Positions 47,559 through 59,233 of a DNA stretch of 64,000 bases are shown piece by piece. This stretch comes from Astrocystis sublimbata (Eukaryota > Ascomycota > Sordariomycetes > Xylariales > Xylariaceae), in assembly GCA_022453515.1 (NCBI GenBank), contig JAJNNY010000002.1, positions 930,001 to 994,000 of the forward strand, given 5' to 3'. The notes below the pieces were generated by a model that was given only the letters and a program-made list of their open reading frames with translations, did no database searches and was not told where the DNA came from. The first letter of the stretch is position 1, and the number at the start of each line of letters is the position of its first letter. A program made the position numbers and the translations under genes.

Positions 47559-50500
47559 ACAGAAGCTTTTAGCCTGTTTTTACATATGAATGGATGAAGG
47601 CGGTGCGCAATCATTATGGGTATTGGATACGTTAGTCACACTTTTGAGTTAATTCTCAGTATCAATAACTGAAAATGCGCCAAGGATATGGATTTAATCT
47701 TCGGCCTGGGCCGATGCTAGCGTTGACTTCGCTCGATGGTTCTAGATAAGAGACAGTCAGAGAGATCATGAGCGGCAATGAAATAGCAAAAAAGAGAACC
47801 ATTATTAGAAGATTCTCCATGTCCACATCAAGCTTGCTGATGATACAACAGACCTGAAGTTCACCCGTCTCTACAGTGTGGCGTTACATGATGCGAATCG
47901 TTGCGCCTTAGTCTCGTCCTCCTCTAGTTTTAACGAATACCTCTTGTGGGCGACGGCAGCAGCATTGGCCGTGAAGATGGCAAAGCCTATTGGAATGAAA
48001 CACGAGCGTTGAAACCGCGCAGCAATATCCCGGTGTTCTGTTCCTTATCAAACACAGTTCCTGTGACGAGAATACAGCGTAAAAACACATTAGCTATAAG
48101 AGAAGGAATTTCACGCCCCCCGGCAATCCACACAACTGGGTTCTGACAAGACCTTACTTAGCAGCCAGCTCGCATGAACACGAGCTCCGTAAGAGTCGCA
48201 GAGATGGCATAAAAATTGCTAGGCCCGTGTCTTCGAAGAGAGATTGGTATGAATAGTAACGTGGTATTACCTGTGATAGGCAGTTGCTGCCTATACTAAG
48301 CCTCAAGGAACCAGGACTCGTTTTTCGACTTCATGTCCTATATATTGCTCATTGTCGTAATAATACCCCTGGGGCTCGCTCTAGTTATGGTTTGGCATCG
48401 AAAATCTTGCGAGCATGTGGTTATCTAAAGTGGCAACGCCCTTGTATTAAATTGAATAGATACACAAGGTCGAAGCATCTGTTAGGCAAAGCATATGTGC
48501 CTGCGGTGAGATAATAAAGAGTATACAGCTTTGTTTTCCTTGCATCTGCATCCGACTACTGAGATCTTCTAATATAGGTATGCGGGACGAATCATCACTA
48601 TTCAATAGTCACCCTGGTCAGGGATGTGTTTCTTCGAGAATTTGGGGAATGGTTTACAATCTTCGAAATGCTATACAGAGCTCAGTGAGCATTCCCGATA
48701 TACAATGAATTCAATTTGATCGTGTTCCCCGAGCCCGCATATTCTATTAACCGAGTACATTGCGCGATATTGCAGCTCGCAGCCTTGTAGCGAAAGACAA
48801 TAGTTCTCTATATTACAAAAGAACACTCAACTGTGTTGGCAGTCCTTCCATGTATTTCTCTGTATGCCCTCCCGGTCATGGCTAATACGGACTGACTATG
48901 GCAATGTGAACAACTAGCAATGCAGCTTACGAAAAGTATCATTAGGCATAGTGTGCTTCCTCATGGGTGACTCCAAAGTCAGCATCCTCATACATAGAAT
49001 TCGACTTATGCCATGCCTAACAAACGAGATTCTTCATCACAACTAGGAGATAGACTCTACTATACACATGAACTATCCAGATATTATATAATAGGTTATA
49101 CGTCAGCTATATCTAACAACTGTGTATGTATAATTGATTCTCAAGTGTACCTATAACTGTGCGCAAGGAAAGGGCAAGCGTCTCGCGCCAGACGTCTTGA
49201 TAAGGATTAAACCATTATACGTCAGCTATATCGGTATCAATTGCGAAAGACCTAGACTTGTGTGTTAGTTAGCCTTTGTTCAGTTCATTCTGCCAATTCA
49301 GCCCCCAACGAGGACGCCTTTGATACAGTAGCATGAGATTACACGCTTGAAGCTCGATCAATATTGTATGCGTTATTTGAAGCATCGTTATATTATCATC
49401 AGATCATGTAACTGGTTTCCACGACACACATTACATGCTCTTATCGAAACTTCAGCTATGGGCGCTTGAGATCATCGTTCTTGCGTAGATGAGGCAGATA
49501 GCCACCGCGGCCGGCATCTGTTGCTAGCACCATACCGTACTTTCTTCCTTCAAAGAGATAGCTTCTCAGCTCTGGGTCCTCGATCTTCGACATATATCAA
49601 TCAAACGACCACAGCAAGCAGCCCAGTGCACCAAATCTCCATAACGGGGATAGCGAAAAAGGTAAGCGAGGTGCCTCGGTGGATGAACGTTGCTCAGTCA
49701 AGCAGAAGAAAAGCTCCCATTACTCTAGATGTACTCAGCATTCATTTGAGATACTGATGCTCTCCCTTTACGCATAATGCATGATGTTCAAATCCAACGG
49801 TTGAAGAGTGGGCAGATAAGCCGAATTGGTAATGTTACTTACTGTGTTGACTGGTTTGTTTTTCAACCCCATACCTAGGGTCCTGATCCCGCTACGGATG
49901 GAAACCAGCTCACTCGTGACTCTGAGTAAAGCGAGTTGAGCACCACATGCTCGACATGTGCGTGCTGTGATGATCCCCATACAAATACATCTTAAGGTTG
50001 CTAAGTGACGCCGAGCTAGGCTGACGATCTGCGTTGTTGATCTACAGGCACTGCTTCCTTATTATTAGGTAGGGCAGCGCAACAAGCTCCAGATCTACCC
50101 TTAGCACAGATCTACAATACAAATCACGATACAAGTAGATAGATCTCAAATACCCAACTTATCTATCCGGACAGTGTGCATCTAACTGGTGAATGACAGC
50201 TCAGGTACCTGCATTCTGCCTGCAGTGGCTGACAGTGAGCTGAGACCTGATCTGCACATCAGGCTGAGACAAACGGCGATCATCAGGAGTACCTTACAAC
50301 GTATATATGCGCTTATCTACTCGTACACACATACTATTGTACATACAGTACGCCGAAACCTCGTTTTTTGAGATCGACGGGCACTGTATGAGATCTCAAA
50401 CCTCTCGACACCTACCTTGCATATCACAAGTCAAAAGGATAAGGACTTTGCATCTTGAAAAATACTGCGAATTGCGACGCGAAAACTTCTGTTCTGTTGA

Positions 50501-53500
50501 AAGTAATATTTCCTTGAAAGCGACGACTGGATCTGCAAAAACGATCAGAGACCCCCATGTCGATATCCGCCAGCGTGGTTGACGGTACCTTGTACTTGTG
50601 AAACAGCAAAACACACTCTCATGCTTGAAGTGCCCTATTTCTGGTTTGTCATGCCTCGTCCCCACCGCCGGCTCGTTTCGGGATCGATCTGGAGTACCAC
50701 AGCAACGCGTACTCGGGCCCGACAACCAGAAACAGCAGTGTTCATGCGGCTTTTGAGATCCGCATCGTTCGCTTGATGTACGTTGTAAACTTTTGACACG
50801 GCAATCGATGGCAAGCATGCCCGGTCAGTCATTCGTGGCTGGGGTATATTTACTGATTTAGGTATGAGAGTTGACACATAATACCCCTATCAATATGAAT
50901 GAACAATGTCGCTTTCGCAACAACACTCCTGTGCTAATACTCCAATTCACTCAGAGCAAAGTGCTACTAAGTGGTGAGCAAGACGACCTTCATCAGGTGT
51001 TGGGACGGCAAAAGCGTACCGTGCCGTGTACAAGGGGTACTTACTACGCCCAATGAGATGTTTCTCCACCAGCCCATCACCCGTCGCCGGCTCGGTTCGT
51101 TTGCTCGTTAAGATGAACACACCCAGCGCACTACCACCACATGACTCTCGCAAGTGGCCCGTTAGAGGCAAACCTCCGGACTATTTACCGGAATGTGCTC
51201 GATAGGCCATCTCAGCCCGCAGAGGAGGCGGGGAAGAGGGCGCATGGGAAACATTGCTCATTGGTGCCCAGACACGGGTCCAATCTATCTACCAAAATGC
51301 CGGAATTTTGGCGAGTGTCAAAGCACGCTATCCTTGAGTTCTTGCCACCCGCTCATTTGACGATGCGAACAAATTGAGCTCATATTCTTGTCAGACGCTG
51401 TGGTGGTACCTGAGTAAGTAGTACGCAGCCCCCCCTCAACTTGGGCGATTATTCAACACCAAGGCAAGTTGTCCCCGTTCCTGTCGAGCCTGTGCCGGTG
51501 GTGCTAGGCGACGCAGGGTTTCAATAGTACCTACCCTGAGCTGACTCGTGACCATTGTTCCGACCTGGGGAAACGCAATGGAGATAGAGGGCGCGCATAC
51601 TTACACCGACCTTTGGTCTTTCCCCGAGGTCATCGCGATGCATTGCCTTTTACCTACGTAATCATTAGGTTGCTTGCCCACCAGGAAGGGAGGTATGTGC
51701 CAATCGAGCCGGGAGCTAGCACAATGTCCGTTTCGGCGCTATTGGCAGAAATGATGATTTCCGGCCCGCAGCAAGTGAAGGGATGACGGATTGATCACCG
51801 ATAGATAACAACAAGTCGGTGTCAGGATCGATTGACTTGGTTGGTGCCGGTGGTTAGTCAGATCCCTCACACCCATAGTGTGATATTAAACTACCTACTA
51901 TGTTAGACTGGACTGTTGACGAAGTGCTGCACATGCTCTGCGGTTGGCGATCGTGCGATGATGATTTGAACGCACTGCTAGTGCGGGAGCTCTAGCCCGA
52001 AGCTTCGCCTGATCATGCCTTGCTCGGAGAGAAGATAGCAAGAAGAGGTGCTGTTGTCTCGGGCTGTTGAACCCACTCGCTTATGGGGATAGAGATAGTC
52101 AGGCACCAGCATCTCCGTACTGTCATGTTATCATGCTATCAGCCGAGACCTCACTTGTAGTATTGAAGAAAATCACCATTTAGTATGAAACATCCGTCGT
52201 GTTCGGCAACCCCTAATACTCAGTTGGAGACTAAGTCAGATGCTGGAACCTTTTGCACACTTACGGTGAGCCTACTCGTAGTCGATTCGTTCTTGTCACC
52301 CTTATCTAACGCAGTAACATCTAGATTCAACACAGACTAAGACTATCTCACGCCTTTTTGGTGGATGAGCAATATTGGTCCGTCCTACTTGAGCCCTCGG
52401 TTCCGTGAGTTAGGCACCCCAGCTCGCCCAGCATGCCCAGTTCCTCAAATCCAAACCCAGACAGAACCCACATGTACTTCACCCAGTAACCTTCGCACGT
52501 TGTCAGCAAAGGCGCAGTAGTGGACACTAGCTTCGAGACTAAGATAAGTATATATACAGTGCACAGGGCATTGAGCAAAACGTTTAGGAGCGATGTCACC
52601 CTTGGAATAACCTTAATTCCCAGGTGGGGGATGTGATGGTCTTATGTCTACCTACTGGCTGGGTAAGAGGTAGATTTGCCAATTTCCGGCTCGAACTTCC
52701 TTGGATTTGCAACGATCTGATAGCTCCAAACCCGAAGTCGTCACAAGCGCCCTAGCAAATGGTCTTATCTGCATGATATCAATTAACTATTGTGCGCATA
52801 ATGATTGAGCAAATACCCATGAAAATGATGATTGGTGTTTCGCAACTATGGGGTCTGGTGGACAGATTCTCCTTCCTGTCCGCACCTACGAGTATGTTCA
52901 ACAGCTTGGGATTTCACTAAGCAGAAGCAGGCTGTAGCGTAGATTTACTCATATATACAATGCCTGTTTCACGTGCGGGATCGCGTGGAAGCAAAAGGAT
53001 CGTCATTCTTCAGCTCGCCGATCGTGAGGCATCAGCTCCGTCTATCTTTACCTGTTTGGTTAACAATAAGTACTGAAGTAGCGAACTGAAGATGGCAGGC
53101 GAGGGAGGTCGACGCTTGCTGGTTGATCACTGCGACGGGACCGAACTGTTGCCGATCACCTAGATGTCTATTCCAGAGTTGGACTCACAGAACAGGGTAC
53201 CTCGGGTACCTACCTAGGCGACTAGGTGAGATTTGTTCCACTGGTACTGGCTGTCTATGTGTGGCGTTTGCATAGAAGGTTACATTGTGTCGGTATGAAG
53301 ATCACTGAAACAACAATTACCAGCTTAGTTTGTTATTACATCATCTTATCATCGACTTGTAGGATAATGACATTTTCTCACGCACTCCAATACAACATAC
53401 AACTGCTATGTTCCATCATGATTTGGGTATGATATAAATATAATACAACTTGGAAGACAAGTGAAATTTTACACTAAGTATTTTGCCATAAGCACGGGCT

Positions 53501-53581
53501 CTTATTTAGCGAGAGCTTGTGCCACCAATAGTCGAACGCCTCCCATGCTCCTCGAAGCTTTAATAAGTGCCCAATGCAAAG
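47559..53581. other. gene-poor region, 6 kb
   Basis: No gene with domain-like sequence was found. The stretch is moderately AT-rich, with short open frames only. An 18-bp direct repeat lies at 49096-49113 and 49215-49232. A fragment near 47900-48090 (-) could be a remnant of a small gene (see findings). ATG-started frames at 50396-50818 (-) and 51141-51377 (+) have no recognisable composition. It may contain an old, mutated transposon, but no terminal repeats or transposase motifs were seen. Confidence 0.5.
49096..49232 (+). repeat. pair of 18-bp direct repeats
   Basis: The sequence TTATACGTCAGCTATATC occurs exactly at 49096-49113 and again at 49215-49232, in an AT-rich context. Between them is unique sequence of about 100 bases. 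Confidence 0.75.
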
Positions 53582-55747
53582 CTAGGCTATCAGGTAAGCG
53601 GCCAGCCCTAGCCAGGCGACATACAACCAACACCGCCGTTCTGAAGCCAATGATGAACAGCCATTCTTCTCGTCGGCGTTTTCAGTCATGGATGTGGCCG
53701 TGACTGTGGCCGTAGCCGTAGCTGTAGCCGTAGGTAATGCTGTGGGTTTTGCCGTCGGCATCACCGCCGCAGCTGGTGCGTTTTTAGGCGTGATAGTTGT
53801 CGTCAACGCCTGGGGTGGATCCAGGGTCCACGTCTCGATGGCTACGCCTCTAGGCCCGATAGTAACTGTCTCCCCGCCGATGACGGTTGTGGTCGCTTCG
53901 CTAGACACGAGCTGATCGAGTGCGTGTGTAACGCCCTGGATCACGACCGTGGCCGACCCGATCTGCGAGATAGTCACACCACCCACGACGGCAAACTGTG
54001 TCTCTGCCGATGCTGCATAGCTCCCGCCGTATGTGGTGCCGTGGGCAATGATACCTGACGGGCCGACGAGAATTGTGTCCTCGTCGATGATCTCCGTGAC
54101 TGTGCTGGAGACCGGGCCGTAGGTTATTGTTGATGCGTCGATGACGACCTTGTCCGAGCCGATGGCCGTGATCAGCTCTGCCCCGAACACGACCTGTGTT
54201 GTGTCCGGTGCCGCCGGGATGACGAGCGTTTGGCTCGGAAACACCACGGCGCCTGGCCCGATGGTGATGGTCTGGTCTCGAACGATCACCTTACTTGGGC
54301 TCGATCCAATTGTCATTGATGTTTTGTCGATGACTACTATGCTTGACCCTTCTACGAGACTTACTTCAATACCGCCAATCGTGGTTTCTGTAGGCTGTGG
54401 TGAGGTCTCACTTCTACGGGACCATCGTGTAATTGTGGCATCCACACCGACAACTTGTGTGGGGTCAATGGTAAATGTGTTGTCCTCCACCACCACCACC
54501 GTAGAAGATGGCTGCGCGGGGTCATTGGTGAAGGTCTGGTCATTAATAACGACGACGCTTGGCTTCACTATAACAGTAACGGGCGGGGCCACGATGGGCG
54601 CCGATTTGACATCCTGCTTAGTCGTGGTATCGCTGCCGTAGCCGGGGGCATTGGAGGATTGGGCCTGATTTGGATGGGCCGCGCTATGGTAGTTTCCGAC
54701 GGGGTCGGGCGTCCCGCCGTAGTCCGGAGGCAACGAGGTAGGGAAGACGACGGCGGGATTCTTGTCCGTCGTCACAAAGGTGAGCGTCGGTTGCGTCCCC
54801 CTGAATTCCGATGTGTCCGTGATCCAGACCCACCAGGGTTCCGAGGTCCGGGTTGGTTCCACCGTGATGAGAGAGCATGAGTGCCCCGAGCTGTCGCACA
54901 CTGAGACAGTCGATCGACCAGGTGCGCCTGTGGCAGTGCATGGCTTGGGTGCACTAATGGTAGGAAAAGGGGGCGTGTAGTCGGCCGGATCTCCAAACCA
55001 CGTTATTGTCCATGTGTAAATGATAGAGTATTCTATGACAGTGGAAAAGGGGCCATTAGTGCTCGTGCAGAATTCCTCCGTATCTGTGGAAAGGGGCAGG
55101 GTTGTTGCGTTCGGAAAAGCCGTAGTCAAGGAGCCAGTCCACTGTACATGTGTTGTTGCGCTTGTTGTGGTTGTCGTAGTCCCTGTTCTTGTCCTCGTCA
55201 CATTATTCGGTATGCTCGGAGAAAGAGTTGGAAACGCTATCGTCGTTGAATTTGGCCGGCTCGGTGACTGTGAAACTGTCGTAATGCTTGCGATGATCGT
55301 GCCGCCAGCCACGATCCCATCACTGCCTTCCGCCCTAGTTGAAGAAGCCCCTACAACGTCATGATCTGTTGAAGCAGCGGTGCTCAATCCTCCCACATAC
55401 GATGACCCCACTATCGAAACTGAATCTGTGAACGTAGGCGATGATGGCGAATCATCCTGCTGGGTCCAAGTCGGCGATAAGGTACTTGGAATCGTAGCTG
55501 AAGCATAGGGTAACGAAGTACTTTCTGCGGTATTGCTGGTGTTGTTCCTGGTTTCAAACCTTGCGTAAGGCTTAACTGTGGAGTGATGATTTGCATAAGC
55601 TGTCAGCATCCTTCCACCCCGAGGATGAAGGGCTTGAGGCGTGGCGGACAGGCCTTCTGCTGTAGCGTGGGATGCTGATGCATGGCAGTGGCAGTGGCAG
55701 CACACAAACACCGCCCACCACAGCGCAGCAGAGTGGGCAATTGTCAT
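53582..55747 (-). CDS. Ser/Thr-rich cell-wall protein, probably GPI-anchored
   Basis: A single-exon gene of 721 residues. The start is a Cys/His-rich hydrophobic stretch (IAHSAALWWAVFVCCHC), taken as a signal peptide with moderate confidence. Residues 60-250 are Ser/Thr/Asn-rich and should be heavily O-glycosylated, with TTTTTTSATT-like runs. A possibly folded part with paired cysteines follows (TEEFCTSTNGPFSTVIEYS, KPCTATGAPGRSTVSVCD, HSCSLITV). From about 390 to 650 there are degenerate repeats of about 30-45 residues built on VVxDxxTxTIxP (VVVINDQTFTNDP, VVVVEDNTFTIDP, VIVRDQTITIGPGAVV, EIIDEDTILVGPSGII, TTVIGGETVTIGPRGV), a pattern suggesting a beta-strand array. The C-terminus is hydrophobic (CWLYVAWLGLAAYLIA) after a polar Ser/Glu/Asn zone, as for a GPI signal. 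Roles could be adhesion or wall structure; this is inferred. Confidence 0.8.
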   Translation of the reverse strand: MTIAHSAALWWAVFVCCHCHCHASASHATAEGLSATPQALHPRGGRMLTAYANHHSTVKPYARFETRNNTSNTAESTSLPYASATIPSTLSPTWTQQDDSPSSPTFTDSVSIVGSSYVGGLSTAASTDHDVVGASSTRAEGSDGIVAGGTIIASITTVSQSPSRPNSTTIAFPTLSPSIPNNVTRTRTGTTTTTTSATTHVQWTGSLTTAFPNATTLPLSTDTEEFCTSTNGPFSTVIEYSIIYTWTITWFGDPADYTPPFPTISAPKPCTATGAPGRSTVSVCDSSGHSCSLITVEPTRTSEPWWVWITDTSEFRGTQPTLTFVTTDKNPAVVFPTSLPPDYGGTPDPVGNYHSAAHPNQAQSSNAPGYGSDTTTKQDVKSAPIVAPPVTVIVKPSVVVINDQTFTNDPAQPSSTVVVVEDNTFTIDPTQVVGVDATITRWSRRSETSPQPTETTIGGIEVSLVEGSSIVVIDKTSMTIGSSPSKVIVRDQTITIGPGAVVFPSQTLVIPAAPDTTQVVFGAELITAIGSDKVVIDASTITYGPVSSTVTEIIDEDTILVGPSGIIAHGTTYGGSYAASAETQFAVVGGVTISQIGSATVVIQGVTHALDQLVSSEATTTVIGGETVTIGPRGVAIETWTLDPPQALTTTITPKNAPAAAVMPTAKPTALPTATATATATVTATSMTENADEKNGCSSLASERRCWLYVAWLGLAAYLIA

Positions 55748-58700
55748 CGCGCCCCTTACACGAAGTTATTTTCAGCCCTATCAATGTCACGCTGCTGGGG
55801 TCTGTGACGGCCCCAGGGTTGCAACGCGCATTCGACCTTGCATTCCGAAGCATACAAAAATCTGAGGCTCAATAGTCGAGGCAGGCCATTTCGAATCCCT
55901 CTTTCGAAGTACATGCAGTTGCAGTTTTCACATTCTGAGATGGTCGCTTGGGGTGGTTATACTGTAGGTATCCGTAGAGCAACCATGCGGGTGGGAGCGG
56001 AGATCTGCAAGGGTGGAGCTCCCGAGTATTAATCTTGATGAACACAACCGATTAGGAACAATTATATTACCCGGCATATATGCATTGCCTCCCATATGAA
56101 AGCCGGAGACGTGCGAGGCGTGTGCCTCGCTGTGCGACAAGCAAGCAAGTGCTAGGTTAATTTTATTGAGGTTTACCAGAATCTTAGGTCCGGGTAGTAC
56201 CTCATGTGAGGGTTCAGGTTGTGTACCGATGCTGTCGAACGCGTTTGACCAAGTTGTTCAGATACACCGACCCTAAGACGGCTGTATGAATATTGTATTG
56301 GAATATCCACTACCAACCAGGAATGATTACAGTATACAGTCTCGCGCGTACCCATGGGACTATCGTAATTGACGTAGTATGAAAGATACTGGTGTCTGAC
56401 TTAAGGCGGTGTACATGATAGTAGTACTGCTGAGTTTTGGGTTGATATTCGAGATGAGGACGTTTTTCTGCGAGTCTACTATTTTTTAGCCCTACTCGTA
56501 GATACTGCGATGTAGGACATGAATTCCACTTTGACCGTTGCGTTGTTCACCACCCAAACGCTCGGGTGCCAGTATGGGGAAGCATATCTCGCTTGTTTAG
56601 CCCTCTCACGACATATCTATCCGCCAGTCTGGTCATACCAAGAATCCCCGCTTAATCACGTACCGGTAATTTGGTGCGACCCAGTTAAGCTCGAGCACCT
56701 TTCCGCGAGCGAGTCGAACACTTTGGCCAAAGGACATCCTGATACTTGAATCATATTATACCTATGTGAAAGTTTCAGGGGCTAGTTTGATTAGGGAGCT
56801 ATATTCCGAGTCGATGGTGTTTTGACCTTGGGAACGCGTTTAACGACCAATAACAATCGAGTAGCTGAGCTTAGGCATCTGGATGATAGTACGAGTATAT
56901 CGCACTACCTCAGCTAGTAGCTACGGTACGGGTCGTCTAGCTCGGCCCAGCGGGTGCCGAGATATTCGTGAGAATGAGATTCACGTACTTGTTGGGAGGT
57001 TAGCATAGATTGCCTCCGAAGGTCACCCTGTAAAGCTCTTATTGACCATATGCAGGCAGGGCAAGACACATATCGGCCCTAGTGCTGAAGTTCAGCTACC
57101 GCGACTGGCGACCACTGCCCAGCCCACGCCAGCGACGTACGCTACTTAGATAATCACTCATACTCGTACCCTCGAGCCATCAGAAGAGAGACAGCATCCA
57201 GTCTGTAGGACCCCTGGTCAGTCTAGCACTCTAGCACTCTAGCTGCCACTAAACTCACTTTGTCGGCAACTGTCGGGCAGGAGAAGGGCATCGAGCATGT
57301 CAGGGTAGCGTGGATTGAGTGAGTAGCGTAACCCCCGGCGCCATGTCCCAACCTCTTTTTGTCAGCAAGTCATGTCACCGTCCCGCGTCTGAAACCAGCC
57401 GTCATATCAGGATATCAGGACTTTTGGCGTGCACCTGTCCCTCCCTCGCCTCCATGGACCATGGCAATGTGATGGAGACGAGCACAAGCTTCGGCCAGGC
57501 AGCACTTCGTATGAACGGCTGCTCGGATCTGTGGGAAGCTGGGTACTTAACAAAGTGGCCGTTTAATCTCTCGACGACCTTTCTAGCTCCCGGCAAAATC
57601 GGCCGGGACTACCACGATGTCATTTATCCAGATATCAAATACGCTGCATTGCGTGGGTTGGGCACGGGTCCATCACAATCTCTGCTCCAACGAACGATGA
57701 TACTATCATCACATCGAGGGTCTTCATTCCTGCCCCTGGCGCAGAAGCCCAGCTGGTAGATTCGAGCCCACACTAGAGCACATGACATTCACGACCGACA
57801 GCTGCCTCGAGCTGCTCCTCCTCATCCTTCTGGCAGCTGTGGGTAAGGTGATCGTTCATCGTGTTTGAAGATGCGAGGTAGCGAGAGGACTGGGGCTGGC
57901 TTACTGGGGCGGGCGAGCCAAGGCCAAGAATGCCTCATGCCAAGTCGCCGTGTGAGCTGGTTTCGACCCTGGAACCAAGCATTGTGTTCCCGACAAGGGC
58001 ACTGTATCGCTGTGTCTTGCCGTCATAAGCCATAAACAGTCTAGGTTGGCTTGCTGGACCCATGCGACATGTCAAATCCGCTGCCTCGCACGCAGGCGTG
58101 ACAGATACTCGTACTGGTGACTGGTGACTGGGCTTCTGGCGTGGACCGTGAGCGCAAGTGACCTCTGTCGCGGGCCATTTCGAGCACTCTCCTAATGATG
58201 AGAAGGCCCCGCCTGCGACACCGAGGCAGGTAGCTGCTGTGAAGTGTTTCGATTCAGTGAAACTGCTGCAATATTACTACTATGTAGGCATGTAGGTAGA
58301 ATCATCTGCACATACATACCCTGTTTCCCTATGGTTCCTGCTGGTTTGATGGCATCCAATGGTGCATGACAACGTCTGTCGGTGTTCGTGATGGAGGACC
58401 CTGTGCAACGTGAAGGTTGTTGATCCTTACTCGTAGATGTGCTCTCGTTGACCACGACAACGATACATACCCGACTTACACACGATGCGTGTAAGTGTAA
58501 GACACTCGCCCAGCCGCTCTCGGTAAAGTACGTGTGCTATGTGTAGGTACTGTGAGGCCAGCCACCTTAGCTAGCGTGGCCTGGCCTACTTGCGCCAGTC
58601 CCGTACATTATTCCACACAATGGAAGACGACGACACAGATGCACAGTGCAGCTAGGTATCTGCCCCACACTCAAGGGAGGTACCACATAGCCACTAAACC

Positions 58701-59233
58701 CCGGCCCCCTGCCCTGGCCCCCCCCCCCCCAAAAGCGGAACACCCGAAGGACGGGACTCGCTCCCTCACCCACACCACTCGCCCACTCAACCAGTGTCAC
58801 CACGCTTAGGCTCAGGTACCTTACCTTGGGGCTTCGGGGCACAGACTCTGCCCCAGGAACCTTGAACCCTTCTCAGAGTTACAGTGGCTGTCTCTAGTAG
58901 TCCCTGTTCCTATTATTCATTCTCGACTGGAACCTCTCACTTTTCACGCTACGAACTCCTCCAACACCGAATATAATCCGCCTTCTTGCCCCCCCAGAGC
59001 GGCGCAGAGAAGGAAAACCGCATACTCGTACACGCCGCGCTCGCCAGCCTACGAACACCAGGCCATCACGATTCCAACCGACCTGGTGCACCATTGGGGG
59101 GCTGCTTGCGCTGTATGAGACGGGACCCGAAGACGAGTGCTTGGGGTTTGGCGAAGCCCATGAAGTATCAGGAGGACCAGTGGTGACCTCGGGCTCGCGT
59201 ACGACCGTGAGGTGGTGCCGCGACCACGAGACC
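55748..59233. other. divergent intergenic region, 3.5 kb, no gene supported
   Basis: This lies between the wall-protein gene (-) and the pseudo-protease gene (+). It holds a run of 13 C at 58718-58730 and a GC-rich stretch from 58640 to 59230 likely to be the promoter and leader of the next gene. An ATG-started frame of 146 codons at 57319-57759 (+) lacks any family trait and is not called. Confidence 0.5.
58718..58730 (+). repeat. poly(C) tract, 13 bases
   Basis: A run of 13 C lies 500 bases upstream of the following ATG. Confidence 0.7.

Noticed and set aside
50396..50818. 140-codon frame on the minus strand in the gene-poor region
   Set aside because: Cys/Arg-rich random composition and no conserved motif.
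57319..57759. Open frame of 146 codons on the plus strand
   Set aside because: Parts look almost coding, but there are no family motifs, no splice extension and no conserved context, so it cannot be supported.
57760..57785. A tRNA T-loop-like sequence (GATTCGAGCCC)
   Set aside because: No pairing acceptor stem, D-arm or anticodon stem was found around it.
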